Below, piece after piece: positions 33,046 through 41,556 of a DNA stretch of 64,000 nucleotides (positions within the stretch are counted from its first letter, which is position 1; the number at the start of each line of letters is the position of its first letter). The translations under genes were made by a program, and so were the position numbers. The notes below the pieces were generated by a model. The model was not told where the DNA came from, did no database searches, and saw nothing but the letters and a program-made list of their open reading frames with translations. Origin of the DNA: Catenuloplanes niger (GTDB lineage: Bacteria; Actinomycetota; Actinomycetes; Mycobacteriales; Micromonosporaceae); assembly GCF_031458255.1 (NCBI RefSeq), contig NZ_JAVDYC010000001.1:7550501-7614500 (forward strand), in the 5' to 3' direction.

Positions 33046-33356
33046 GCCGCAAGCCGACGCCGGAAGCCGACGCCGTCGCCGGAAGGCGACGCCGTCGCCG
33101 GAAGGCGACGCCGTCGCCGGAAGCCGTCGCCGGAAGCCGACGCTGTAGCCGGAAGCCGACGCTGTAGCCGGAAGCCGACGCTGTAGCCGGAAGCCGACGC
33201 CGTCGCCGGAAGCCGACGCCGTCGCCGGAAGCCGACGCTGTAGCCGGAAGCCGACGCTGTAGCCGGAAGCCGACGCTGTAGCCGGAAGCCGACGCTGTAG
33301 CCGGAAGCCGACGCCGTCGCCGGAAGCCGACGCCGTCGCCGGAAGCCGACGCCATC
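33046..33356. repeat. 19-bp tandem repeat array between pilB and pilT
   Basis: Seventeen units on the pattern GCCGGAAGCCGACGCTGTA or the same with CGTC for TGTA at the end, plus two shortened 13-base units (first and fifth). The order of unit types from left to right is a block of CGTC, three TGTA, two CGTC, four TGTA, three CGTC-like, which suggests block duplications. Units are contiguous with no spacers, so this is not CRISPR. The 19-base period shifts frame each unit, and Arg/Leu/Ser-rich open frames on both strands are by-products. Smaller related GC-rich repeats continue to ~33440. Confidence 0.9.
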
Positions 33357-33821
33357 GCTGGGCGACGTCGTCGCCGGGGCGGTGCCATCGCCGGGGCGGT
33401 GCCGGCGGTGGAGCCGGTGTCGGCGGGTGTGGGTGCCGGTGTGGGTGTGGGGTGGTGGGGATGCCGCCGCGCGGCCGGGACGTGCGCGGCGGCGGACGTC
33501 GCGGATCGTGGTGACCAACGGCGGGACCGGCTCCGTCGCGGCGTCCGGAGCGGAGCGCCAGCGGAGTCGGAGGACACCGCGCGGTTTGCCCGCGGGAGCG
33601 TGCGGGCCGCACCACGCCGGGAGCGGGAATGCCGGGGTCCGGGTTCGTTCCCGGTTTTCGGGCAACGCCGCGGGCGGGTGGCCGGGCCGGGAGCGCGGCG
33701 ACCGAGGGCGATCCGGGCCGCGAATCGTACGCGGCGGTGTCTAAGGTCCGCAGGCCTTCTGCCGAAGTCATCGGTGTCCCGCTGAAAGGCGGGCCCCCCG
33801 TTCGACCTCGAAGGAGCCGCG
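33357..33821. other. non-coding stretch upstream of pilT
   Basis: After the 19-bp array come short degenerate GC-rich repeats (GCCGGGGCGGTGCCATC, then GGTGTGGGTG-type runs to ~33460). The remaining 350 bases have open frames on both strands but these are Arg/Pro/Gly-rich without domain character. A purine-rich GGAGCC just before the pilT GTG is the only functional element I can point to; the promoter for pilT probably lies here. Confidence 0.4.
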
Positions 33822-34943
33822 GTGATCGTAGAGCAGACGCTCGACGACCTGGTGGCGGGCGGTGACCGGAATGACAACCGGGATTCCCTGGACGCCATGC
33901 TTCAGTCGCTGATTGAGGCGCAGGGCTCGGATCTGCACCTGACCGTCGGCGCCCCGCCGACGATCCGGGTGCACGGTGCGCTCAGCTACCTGCCCGACTA
34001 CGAGCGGATGAGCCAGATCGACGTTGCGATGCTGGCCCGCGCGGCCACCAGCGACAGCCAGTGGGAGATCTTCCGGGACAGCAGCGAGCTGGACTTCGCG
34101 TACAGCGTGCCGCATATCGGGCGATTCCGGGTCAACCTGTATCAGCAGCGCGGATCGGTCGGCGCCGCCTTCCGAGCCATCGCGCAGCGGATCAGGCCGC
34201 TGGACGAGCTCGGCGTGCCGGACGCGGTCGGCCGGTTCGCGTCGCTGCACCGCGGGCTGGTGCTGGTCACCGGCCCGACCGGTTCCGGCAAGACGACCAC
34301 GCTGGCCGCGCTGCTGGACCTCGCGAACCGCACCCGCTCATCGCACATCGTGACGATCGAGGACCCGATCGAGTTCCTGCACCCGCACAAGAAGAGCCTG
34401 GTCAACCAGCGCGAGGTGGGTGCGGACACGAAGGACTTCTCGACCGCGCTGAAGCACGCGCTGCGCCAGGACCCGGACATCATCCTGGTCGGTGAGCTCC
34501 GCGACCTGGAGACCACGCAGACCGCGCTGACCGCGGCCGAGACCGGTCACCTGGTGCTGGCGACGCTGCACACGCAGAGCGCCACCCAGACCATCGACCG
34601 CATCATCGACATCTTCCCGCCGCACCAGCAGCAGCAGATCCGCGCGCAGCTGTCGATGGCACTGCAGGGCGTGGTCACGCAGGCGCTGTGCGCGCGGGCG
34701 GACGGCACCGGCCGCACCATCATCACCGAGATCATGACGGCGACGCCGGCCATCCGGTCGCTGATCCGTGAGGGCAAGACCCACCAGATCCCGTCGTTCA
34801 TGCAGGCCGGCAGCGCCGACGGCATGTTGTCGTTCGACCAGCACCTGGCCGAGCGGGTACGGCACCAGATCATCACCTTCGAGCAGGCCGTCGACCTCTG
34901 CCATTCGGTCGAGGAACTGCGCCGCCTCACCGGACGGGTGTGA
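33822..34943 (+). CDS. pilT: type IV pilus retraction ATPase PilT
   Basis: 373 residues, typical PilT length. SDLHLTVGAPPTIRVHGALSYL at the N-terminus, Walker A GPTGSGKTT at 151-159, Asp box VTIEDPIEFLHPHKKSLVNQREVG, Walker B DPDIILVGELRD, His box GHLVLATLHTQSATQTIDRIIDIFPPHQQQQIR, and the C-terminal AIRSLIREGK motif that marks PilT retraction ATPases and is needed for retraction in relatives. No zinc tetracysteine, in contrast to the PilB-like protein. Its presence predicts retractile pili and possibly twitching or DNA uptake. GTG start eight bases after GGAG. Followed by pilC after four bases. Confidence 0.95.
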   Translation: MIVEQTLDDLVAGGDRNDNRDSLDAMLQSLIEAQGSDLHLTVGAPPTIRVHGALSYLPDYERMSQIDVAMLARAATSDSQWEIFRDSSELDFAYSVPHIGRFRVNLYQQRGSVGAAFRAIAQRIRPLDELGVPDAVGRFASLHRGLVLVTGPTGSGKTTTLAALLDLANRTRSSHIVTIEDPIEFLHPHKKSLVNQREVGADTKDFSTALKHALRQDPDIILVGELRDLETTQTALTAAETGHLVLATLHTQSATQTIDRIIDIFPPHQQQQIRAQLSMALQGVVTQALCARADGTGRTIITEIMTATPAIRSLIREGKTHQIPSFMQAGSADGMLSFDQHLAERVRHQIITFEQAVDLCHSVEELRRLTGRV

Positions 34944-34947
34944 CCGC

Positions 34948-36183
34948 ATGGCAGCCACCAAGACCTTCGACTACAGCAGCGTCGACGCCACCGGCAAGCG
35001 CAGCAAGGGCAAGATCGACGCGTCGAACGAGGCGTCGGCCGCGCAGATGCTGCGGCAGCGCGGCATCGTGCCGCTCTCCATCGCCGAGTCGGGGCAGGGC
35101 CTCAACAAGGAGTTGAGCATCCCGGGCCTGAGCGGCCGGGTCACGCTCAAGGACCTGTCCGTCTTCTCGCGGCAGTTCGCGACGCTGACCGCGTCCGGCA
35201 TGTCGCTGCTGCGCACGCTGGCGGTGCTGGAGGAGCAGACGACCAAGGCACCGCTGCGCAAGGCGCTCAGCGACATCCGCAGCGACGTCTCGGCCGGTGT
35301 CGCGCTCTCCGCGGCGATGGGCAAACACAACCGGATCTTTCCCACGCTGATGATCGCCATGATCCGCGCCGGTGAGGCCGGTGGTTTCATGGACCAGGCG
35401 CTGGAACGGATCGCGGTCAACTTCGAGAAGGACGCCGTTCTCCGCGGAAAGATCAAGAGCGCGCTGACGTACCCGGCGATCGTGTTGGGTTTCAGCTTCG
35501 TCCTGATCGCCGGCGTCCTCAAGTTCATCGTGCCGGTCTTCGAGAAGATGTTCCGGGACCTGGGCGGCGACCTGCCGCTCCCCACGAAGATCATCGTCAA
35601 CGCCAGCCACAGCCTGCCCTGGACCGGGCCGCTGATGCTGGTGCTGGTGATCGGCGGCACCATCGGGGTCCGGCAGGGGCTGCGGCGCAGTCCCGCGTTC
35701 CGGCTCTGGTTCGACCGGGCGAAGCTGCGGCTGCCGGTCTTCGGCAGCCTGCTGCGGAAGATCGCGATCAGCCGCTTCTCCCGGAACCTCGGCACGCTGC
35801 TGTCCTCGGGCGTGCCCATGCTCCAGGCCCTCGACGTGGTCGGTGCCACCACCGGCAACGCCGTGATCGCGCACGCCATGAAGGACGTCCAGGACTCGAT
35901 CCGGGACGGCCAGCCGATGTCCGCGCCGCTGGGCCGGCACTCCGTCTTCCCGCAGATGGTCACACAAATGATCGAGGTCGGCGAAGAGAGCGGCCAAATC
36001 AGTCAGATGCTCGGCAAGATTGCCGACTTCTATGACCGCGAGGTCGACACGGCGGCCGAAAGCCTCACCGCCTCGATCGAGCCTCTGATGGTGCTCTTCA
36101 TGGGTGTCACGGTCGGATCGATGGTCGTCTGCCTCTACCTGCCGATGTTCACGGTCTACCAGAACATCGGCGGCACCTCCTGA
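34948..36183 (+). CDS. pilC: type IV pilus inner-membrane platform protein PilC
   Basis: 411 residues with two T2SSF domains and three membrane helices. Opening FDYSSVDATGKRSKGKIDASNEASAAQMLRQRGIVPLSI is the standard PilC/GspF N-terminus; the first domain holds FSRQFATLTASGMSLLRTLAVLEEQT and AMIRAGEAGGFMDQALERIA, the second FSRNLGTLLSSGVPMLQALDVV and MIEVGEESGQISQMLGKIADFYDREVD. It couples the PilB and PilT motors to pilin insertion. Starts four bases after the pilT stop. Two-domain, three-helix PilC is typical; nothing is missing. Confidence 0.95.
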   Translation: MAATKTFDYSSVDATGKRSKGKIDASNEASAAQMLRQRGIVPLSIAESGQGLNKELSIPGLSGRVTLKDLSVFSRQFATLTASGMSLLRTLAVLEEQTTKAPLRKALSDIRSDVSAGVALSAAMGKHNRIFPTLMIAMIRAGEAGGFMDQALERIAVNFEKDAVLRGKIKSALTYPAIVLGFSFVLIAGVLKFIVPVFEKMFRDLGGDLPLPTKIIVNASHSLPWTGPLMLVLVIGGTIGVRQGLRRSPAFRLWFDRAKLRLPVFGSLLRKIAISRFSRNLGTLLSSGVPMLQALDVVGATTGNAVIAHAMKDVQDSIRDGQPMSAPLGRHSVFPQMVTQMIEVGEESGQISQMLGKIADFYDREVDTAAESLTASIEPLMVLFMGVTVGSMVVCLYLPMFTVYQNIGGTS

Positions 36184-36270
36184 AACACGCAACTCCATGC
36201 AGTTACCCGCACCACACCGGTCAAGGATGACCGATTCCCCCTCACCCCCGAGCGCCACAGGAGGCACTCA

Positions 36271-36759
36271 ATGCAGCACCTCATCGCCAAGTCCCAGAAG
36301 AAGCGGGCCGAGAGCGACAAGGGCTTCACCCTGATCGAGCTGCTGGTGGTCGTCGTGATCATCGGCATCCTGGTCGCCATCGCCGTCCCGGTGTACCTGA
36401 ACTACCGCAAGGGCGCGTCGAACAAGTCGGCCCAGTCCGACGTGCGCGCCGCGATCTCCGCGGTGGAGACGTTCTACACGGAGAACGGCAACAAGTACCC
36501 GGACAACGTGACCGCGACCGCGCCGGCCGCCCTCAACCTGGCGCTGACCGGCACCACCGGCACGCAGAAGTCGACGATCTCCGACGGCAACACGATCCGG
36601 TACGCCCGCAAGACGCTGACCAACTACGTCATCTGCGGCCAGAACGCGGACGGCCTGAAGTTCTTCGTCTACGACAACGCCAACGGCGGATCGGTCAAGG
36701 AGTCCACGGCCACCACCATGGACGCCTGCATCGCGAACGGCACCCCCACCACCCCGTAA
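36271..36759 (+). CDS. pilA: major type IV pilin PilA
   Basis: 162 residues. Short basic leader MQHLIAKSQKKRAESDKG cleaved by prepilin peptidase before F19, then the invariant hydrophobic helix FTLIELLVVVVIIGILVAIA with Glu5 of the mature protein. The polar C-terminal part has YTENGNKYPDNV, typical of small type IVa/GspG-like pilins, and a pair of cysteines (VICGQNADG and MDACIANG) that can form the C-terminal disulfide loop. It would be the bulk subunit of the filament. Strong ribosome binding site AGGAGG eight bases before the ATG, in keeping with high expression. Confidence 0.93.
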   Translation: MQHLIAKSQKKRAESDKGFTLIELLVVVVIIGILVAIAVPVYLNYRKGASNKSAQSDVRAAISAVETFYTENGNKYPDNVTATAPAALNLALTGTTGTQKSTISDGNTIRYARKTLTNYVICGQNADGLKFFVYDNANGGSVKESTATTMDACIANGTPTTP

Positions 36760-36823
36760 TGCCCGGCTCGGGCGGGGCAGCGGCGCAACCCGCCGCTGCC
36801 CCGCCCGCGCATCACCGCCCCGC

Positions 36824-36887
36824 CTTTTCTCCGCCCTGTCTTATCTCCGCCCTGTCTTATCTCCGCACTGTCTTTTCACCGCACGCC
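36824..36887. repeat. 16-bp tandem repeat before pilD
   Basis: Four units of CTTATCTCCGCCCTGT-like sequence starting at 36824, 36840, 36856 and 36872 with one to six differences. It lies in the 161-base gap between pilA and pilD. The pyrimidine-rich strand could reduce read-through from the highly expressed pilA or simply be a slippage-prone array. Confidence 0.8.
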
Positions 36888-36920
36888 TCACCGACACCGC
36901 GCACCGAGAGGGGAACGGCC

Positions 36921-37703
36921 ATGATGACTCCGCTGCTGGTACTGGCCGCCGTGCTCGGCCTCGCGATCGGCTCGTTCCTGAACGTCGTGATCTACCGGGT
37001 GCCGCGCGGCGAGTCGCTGGTGCACCCGGGCTCGGCCTGCCCCAGCTGCGGCGACGCCATCCGGCCCCGGCACAACGTGCCGGTGCTCGGCTGGCTGGCG
37101 CTGCGCGGGCGGTGCCACAGCTGCGCCGCGCCGATCAGCGTGCGGTACCCGCTGGTCGAGGCCGGCACCGCGCTGCTCTTCGTGGCGATCACCGCCCGCT
37201 TCGGGTGGACGCCGGAGCTGCCCGCCTATCTCTACCTGGCCGCGATCGCGGTCGCGCTGGCGCTCATCGACCTGGACGTCAAGCGCCTCCCGGACGCGAT
37301 CGTGCTGCCCTCGTACGTCGTCGGCCTGGTGCTCCTGGCCCCCACGGTGGCGACCGCCGGCTGGGGGCACGCGCTGCGCGCGCTCGCCGCGATGGCCATG
37401 CTCTACCTGTTCTACTTCGGACTCGCCCACGTCTACCGGGGCGGCATGGGCTTCGGCGACGTCAAGCTCGCCGGTCTGCTCGGGCTCTACCTGGGCTGGC
37501 TCGGCTGGGACGCGGTCCTGGTCGGCGCCTTCGCCGGCTTCCTGCTCGGCGGCCTGGCCGGGATCGCGCTGCTGGCGTCGCGCCGCGCCACCGGCAAGTC
37601 CGAGGTGCCGTTCGGCCCGTACATGCTGCTCGGCGCGTTTCTCGCGATCTTCGCAGCCGGCCCCGTCGCCGGCTGGTATCTCTCGCTGCTCCCCACCGCC
37701 TGA
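36921..37703 (+). CDS. pilD: prepilin peptidase and N-methyltransferase PilD
   Basis: 260 residues with about eight membrane helices. N-terminal GSFLNVVIYRVPRGES, two CxxC pairs (C40/C43 and C65/C68) forming the zinc loop of the methyltransferase domain, and the two aspartate sites of the peptidase: IDLDVKRLPD (D117) and GMGFGDVKL (D180). It cleaves the basic leader of PilA and the minor pilins and methylates the new N-terminus. Start at ATG 36921 after GAGGGGAA; the frame is open upstream but those codons lie in the repeat and lack pilD-like sequence. Confidence 0.95.
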   Translation: MMTPLLVLAAVLGLAIGSFLNVVIYRVPRGESLVHPGSACPSCGDAIRPRHNVPVLGWLALRGRCHSCAAPISVRYPLVEAGTALLFVAITARFGWTPELPAYLYLAAIAVALALIDLDVKRLPDAIVLPSYVVGLVLLAPTVATAGWGHALRALAAMAMLYLFYFGLAHVYRGGMGFGDVKLAGLLGLYLGWLGWDAVLVGAFAGFLLGGLAGIALLASRRATGKSEVPFGPYMLLGAFLAIFAAGPVAGWYLSLLPTA

Positions 37704-37753
37704 CCCACCCTCACCCGAGTTCCGACCGTTTCGACCGCAAGGAAGGACGCCCG

Positions 37754-38773
37754 ATGGCTGCCACCAATCTCATCGGCCTGGACATTGGATCGATGTCCGT
37801 ACGGGCCGTCGAGACCACCCGCACCAAGCAAGGCCTGGGCATCCTGAACTACGCCCAGGCCCCGCTACCGGCCGGAGCGGTCGTCAGCGGCGTGGTCCGG
37901 GACGACGCCGCGGTCACCGCCGCCCTCAAGGAGCTGTGGACGACCACGAAGTTCCGCAGCCGGCACGTCACGCTCGGCGTCACCAACCCGCAGGCGGTCG
38001 TGCGCGAGATGTCCGTCGCGAAGCTGCCCCGCAACCAGCTGAAGAAGTCGCTGCCGTTCCAGGTGCGCGACATGCTGCCGCTGGCCGTGGAGCGCGCGCT
38101 GCTCGACTTCTACCCGCTGGAGGAGCCGGCCGGCGACACGATCCGCGGCCTGCTCATCGCGGCGCCGAAGGACGCGGTGCTGACCGCGGTGCGCGCGGTC
38201 GAGCGGGCCGGGCTCTTCGTCGACCGCGTCGACCTGGCCTCGTTCGCGCTGCTGCGCTCCTCCTCCTGGCTGGACACCACCGTGGAGGCGATCGTCGACA
38301 TCGGCGCGCAGGCCACCAGCGTGGTCGTGCACGCGAACGGCGAGCCGCTGATCGTGCGTACCGTGCCGCGCGGCGGTCAGGAGCTGACCGAGCTGCTGGC
38401 CGGCCGGCTCGGCATCGGCGCCACCGAGGCCGAGGCGGTCAAGTGCTGGGTCGGCCTGCGCACCCAGGAGGGCCCGGAGGTCGCCGAGATCCTGCGCGAG
38501 GGACTGCGGCCGCTGATCAGCGAGATCCGCAGCTCGTTCACGTACCTCAGCTCCAGCGAGCGGCCCACCCAGGTGCAGCGACTGGCGCTGTCCGGCGGCG
38601 GCTCGCTGCTGCCCGGTCTGCCCGAGCTGCTCGCCTACGAGCTGTCGGTCGCCACGGTCATCGCGGACCCGATGAGCCGGCTGCGGGGGGTCGAGAACGG
38701 CCAGCACGACAACCTGGAGCGGTTCCGCTCCTCCGCGGCCGTCTCCATCGGCCTGACCCTCGGAGCGGCCTGA
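37754..38773 (+). CDS. pilM: type IV pilus assembly protein PilM (actin-like ATPase)
   Basis: 339 residues. FtsA/actin fold: phosphate-1 motif LIGLDIGSMSVRAVE, IPFQV-like LKKSLPFQVRDMLPL, phosphate-2 VEAIVDIGAQATSVVV, and adenosine motif LALSGGGSLLPGLPELL. Family members bind the cytoplasmic N-terminus of PilN and help align the complex with the ATPases. ATG 37754 follows AAGGAAGG. It overlaps pilN (TGATG), and the pilM-pilN-pilO order is universal in T4P systems. Confidence 0.94.
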   Translation: MAATNLIGLDIGSMSVRAVETTRTKQGLGILNYAQAPLPAGAVVSGVVRDDAAVTAALKELWTTTKFRSRHVTLGVTNPQAVVREMSVAKLPRNQLKKSLPFQVRDMLPLAVERALLDFYPLEEPAGDTIRGLLIAAPKDAVLTAVRAVERAGLFVDRVDLASFALLRSSSWLDTTVEAIVDIGAQATSVVVHANGEPLIVRTVPRGGQELTELLAGRLGIGATEAEAVKCWVGLRTQEGPEVAEILREGLRPLISEIRSSFTYLSSSERPTQVQRLALSGGGSLLPGLPELLAYELSVATVIADPMSRLRGVENGQHDNLERFRSSAAVSIGLTLGAA

Positions 38774-39498
38774 TGACCACCGAACAGATGCCCGCACACG
38801 AGCAGCCGCAGTTCGTGGCGCAGCAGATCGCGCCCCAGGAACCGCTGCGGATGCTGACCATCAGCGCGAACCTGCTGCCGGACGAGATCCTGGCCGGTCG
38901 CCGGGGCCGCCGGGTCCGCGCCGTCGTCGGCGTCGCCATGGTCGGCGTCGTCGGCCTGCTCGGCGCCTGGTACGGCCTCTCGGTCACGCAGACCATGGCC
39001 GCCCAGACCGCGCTGGACCAGGCCAACGACTCGGTGCGCGCGGTCAAGGACCAGCAGAAGCAGTACGCCGAGCTGATCCAGACCCGGCAGGACCTCACCG
39101 CGATCGAGGGCCAGCTCGGCACCCTGATGGCCACCGACATCCAGTGGTACACGCTGGTCAAGGACGTCCGGACCGCTCTGCCCAAGGAGGTCTCGCTGGT
39201 CAACATCGTGGCCTCCACCGCGTCCGACTCGACGTCGACCACCAGCGGCAGCCTGCCCCTGGAGACCGCGGCCGAGCAGATCGGCACGATGACGCTGACC
39301 GGCTCCGCGGACGACAAGGACAAGATCGCCGACTTCGCCGACAACCTGCGCGAGGTCGAGGGCGTCTCCGACCCGTACGTGACCAGCGTGACGCTCGGTG
39401 ACGGCAGCGAAGAGTTCGCGATCACGCTCAACCTCACCGATCCCCTCCTCGACGGCCGGTTCACGCCGCAGGAGACCGCCACCCCCGGAGGCAACTGA
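38773..39498 (+). CDS. pilN: type IV pilus alignment protein PilN
   Basis: 241 residues. A cytoplasmic tail of about 50 residues containing ISANLLPDEILAGRRGRRVR, the PilM-binding INLLP-type motif, one membrane helix AVVGVAMVGVVGLLGAWYGL, a coiled-coil stretch (ALDQANDSVRAVKDQQKQYAEL) and an extracytoplasmic ferredoxin-like domain. It spans the membrane and pairs with PilO. The N-terminal tail before the INLLP motif is longer than usual. The start overlaps pilM and its stop overlaps the next start. Confidence 0.9.
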   Translation: MTTEQMPAHEQPQFVAQQIAPQEPLRMLTISANLLPDEILAGRRGRRVRAVVGVAMVGVVGLLGAWYGLSVTQTMAAQTALDQANDSVRAVKDQQKQYAELIQTRQDLTAIEGQLGTLMATDIQWYTLVKDVRTALPKEVSLVNIVASTASDSTSTTSGSLPLETAAEQIGTMTLTGSADDKDKIADFADNLREVEGVSDPYVTSVTLGDGSEEFAITLNLTDPLLDGRFTPQETATPGGN

Positions 39499-40112
39499 TG
39501 CGCGTCCAGCATGTGGACCGCTGGTGGATCGCCGGCGGCGTCGTCGCCACGGTCGTCCTGTTCGTCCTGACCTGGTTCCTGCTCATCTCGCCGGCCAGTA
39601 CCGAGCGGGCGTCGCTGCGGTCGGACACGGCCGCGGCGAAGGACCAGCTCACCACCGAGCAGGCGACGCTGGACGAGCTCAGCGCCGCGTCCGCGAAGAA
39701 GGACGAGTACGACCGTGACCTCGCCACGGCGCAGCGCGCGCTGCCCGGCGAGGCCCGGTCGTCCGAGCTGATGCGTCAGATCAAGAAGCAGGCCGAGGCC
39801 TCGAAGATCAACGTGGAGACGCTGACGGTGGGCGGCGGCGTCCCGATCGCGGACACCACCCCGCCGGTCTTCCAGCTGCCGATCACCGCCATCGTCGCCG
39901 GCAAGACCGCCGACATCGAGAAGTTCGTCCTGGCCCTGCAGCAGGGCGGCGACCGGGCGCTGCTGATCAGCTCGTCCACGCTGAACGCGAACGGCGGCGG
40001 CACGGTCGGCGGCGACGCCGACAGCGCCCGGATGACGCTCTCGATCAGCGCGTTCGTCCAGCAGGACGACAAGAAGTCCGAGGACCCCGAGGAAGCGGTC
40101 CCGGCCAACTGA
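39498..40112 (+). CDS. pilO: type IV pilus alignment protein PilO
   Basis: 204 residues with one N-terminal membrane helix (WWIAGGVVATVVLFVLTWFLLI), a coiled coil (TERASLRSDTAAAKDQLTTEQATLDELSAA) and a small outer domain with LPITAIVAGKTADIEKFVLALQQG, the PilO fold. It forms heterodimers with PilN that sense or transmit the motor state. Overlaps pilN by one base. No pilP or secretin pilQ follows, as expected for a bacterium with a single membrane. Confidence 0.9.
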   Translation: MRVQHVDRWWIAGGVVATVVLFVLTWFLLISPASTERASLRSDTAAAKDQLTTEQATLDELSAASAKKDEYDRDLATAQRALPGEARSSELMRQIKKQAEASKINVETLTVGGGVPIADTTPPVFQLPITAIVAGKTADIEKFVLALQQGGDRALLISSSTLNANGGGTVGGDADSARMTLSISAFVQQDDKKSEDPEEAVPAN

Positions 40113-40158
40113 CCGGCCGGCCCGAGACCACCCACGACACCAGGAGAGGAGGAGCGCG

Positions 40159-41556
40159 ATGCGACACCGCAGACGCACCGGCGACGACGGCTTCACCATG
40201 GCCGAGACCCTGGTGGCGATCGGGATCATCGGCACCGTGATGCTGGCGCTCACGTCGTTCTACATCGCCACCATCCGGATCACCGCCGCGCAGGGTGACC
40301 GGCAGGTGGCGATCCAGGCCGCCAGCGACGCGATGGAGCGCGTGCGCGCGCTGAAGCCGTCCACGCTGATCACCGGCCGGGACCTGAACAGCTCGACCGT
40401 GCAGTGGAACAGCCCGGTGCGCGGCGTCTCCTCGCTGCTGTCGCTGGGCACGCTGGCCTACGACCCCGCGGCCGGGAACGGCGCCGGCAGCACCGCGGCG
40501 CTGCCCACCACCGCCCGCACGGTGCAGATCAACGGGGTGTCGCTCAAGCAGAACTACTACGTCAGCACCTGTCTGCGGGCGGCGGGCGCGGCCACCGAGT
40601 GCCTGCCGGCCGCGCCCGGCGTCAGCTTCCTGGAGTTCTACCGCGTGGTCGTGGCGGTCACCTGGGACGAACCCAGCTGCCAGGACGGCGTCTGCTCCTA
40701 CGTCACCTCGACGCTGGTCGGCAGGAACACCACGGAACCGATCTTCAACTACAACGGTACGGCCGAGGCGCTGCGGTTCACGACCGTCTACACCGAGCAG
40801 GTGAACACCACCGGCGCCGCGATCAACCTGCCGTTCACCGCGACCGGCGGCAAGGAGCCGTACGCCTGGTCCGCCCAGGGCCTCCCGGCCGGCCTGCGGA
40901 TCGACCCGGCGGGTGGCCTGATCACCGGCACGCCGACCGGCGTCGGCACCGGCCCGGTCACCGTGACGGTGCGCGACGCGGACAACAAGAACCTCTCCAC
41001 CACGTTCACCTGGGCCATCAACGGGCTGCCGGTCATCCAGCCGGTGCCCGACAACACGCTCAGCACCGTGTCCGGGCTCAAGGTCACGCAGGTGTTCACG
41101 GTGACCGGCGGCACCGGCCCGTTCACCTGGTCCGCCCAGGGCCTGCCGGCCGGGCTGACGATGGACGCCGCGACCGGCGTGGTCACCGGCCTCCCGGTCA
41201 CGCTCGGGAGCAGCACCGTCACGCTGACCGTCGTGGACAAGGTAGGCAACCAGGCCAGGAGCACGTTCAGCTGGGTGGTGCCCGCGATGGTGATGGCGCA
41301 GCCGGCCAACCAGGAGGTCGCGAAGAGCACGGCGGTGTCCTTCCCGGCGCCGGTCGTGACCGGTGGCACCGGACCGTTCACCTGGTCGCTCGGCGTCGGC
41401 GCACCGGCCTGGCTGACGGTCGACGTGCTGACCGGCGCGCTGACCGGCACCACGCCGGCCATCGGATCGCTGGTCCCCGCCTCGGTCACGCTGACCGTGA
41501 CGGACAGCAAGGGCGTGACCGCCAGCCGGGTCTTCACCGTGACGGTGAAGCCATGA
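40159..41556 (+). CDS. minor pilin (PilV/GspI-like) with three C-terminal Ig-like modules
   Basis: 465 residues. Leader MRHRRRTGDDG is cleaved before F12; FTMAETLVAIGIIGTVMLALTSFYI keeps Glu5 of mature prepilins. Residues ~40-205 form a pilin-like head with cysteine pairs (STCLRAAG, TECLP, SCQDGVC). Residues ~210-465 are three consecutive putative-Ig (He_PIG-type) modules of about 85 residues, each with a repeated core: KEPYAWSAQGLPAGLRID, TGPFTWSAQGLPAGLTMD and TGPFTWSLGVGAPAWLTVD followed by TGxLTGTP. Such modules occur in cell-surface adhesins. Good ribosome binding site (GGAGAGGAGG). It probably sits at the pilus tip as a stalk or adhesin. The combination is large for a minor pilin. Confidence 0.87.
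   Translation: MRHRRRTGDDGFTMAETLVAIGIIGTVMLALTSFYIATIRITAAQGDRQVAIQAASDAMERVRALKPSTLITGRDLNSSTVQWNSPVRGVSSLLSLGTLAYDPAAGNGAGSTAALPTTARTVQINGVSLKQNYYVSTCLRAAGAATECLPAAPGVSFLEFYRVVVAVTWDEPSCQDGVCSYVTSTLVGRNTTEPIFNYNGTAEALRFTTVYTEQVNTTGAAINLPFTATGGKEPYAWSAQGLPAGLRIDPAGGLITGTPTGVGTGPVTVTVRDADNKNLSTTFTWAINGLPVIQPVPDNTLSTVSGLKVTQVFTVTGGTGPFTWSAQGLPAGLTMDAATGVVTGLPVTLGSSTVTLTVVDKVGNQARSTFSWVVPAMVMAQPANQEVAKSTAVSFPAPVVTGGTGPFTWSLGVGAPAWLTVDVLTGALTGTTPAIGSLVPASVTLTVTDSKGVTASRVFTVTVKP

Noticed and set aside
33046-33356. CRISPR-like array
   Set aside because: Units are contiguous, only 19 bases, with no unique spacers and no cas genes nearby.
32899-33771. Long minus-strand frame encoding a repetitive ASASGDGVGFR-type protein
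   Set aside because: It is produced by the 19-base array reading without stops; all frames give similar repeats, and there is no ribosome binding site or domain.
34948-36183. Type II secretion system instead of pilus
   Set aside because: A PilT retraction ATPase, PilM-N-O and a PilA-type major pilin are present and no secretin or GspC/GspL is seen, so a type IV pilus is the better reading.
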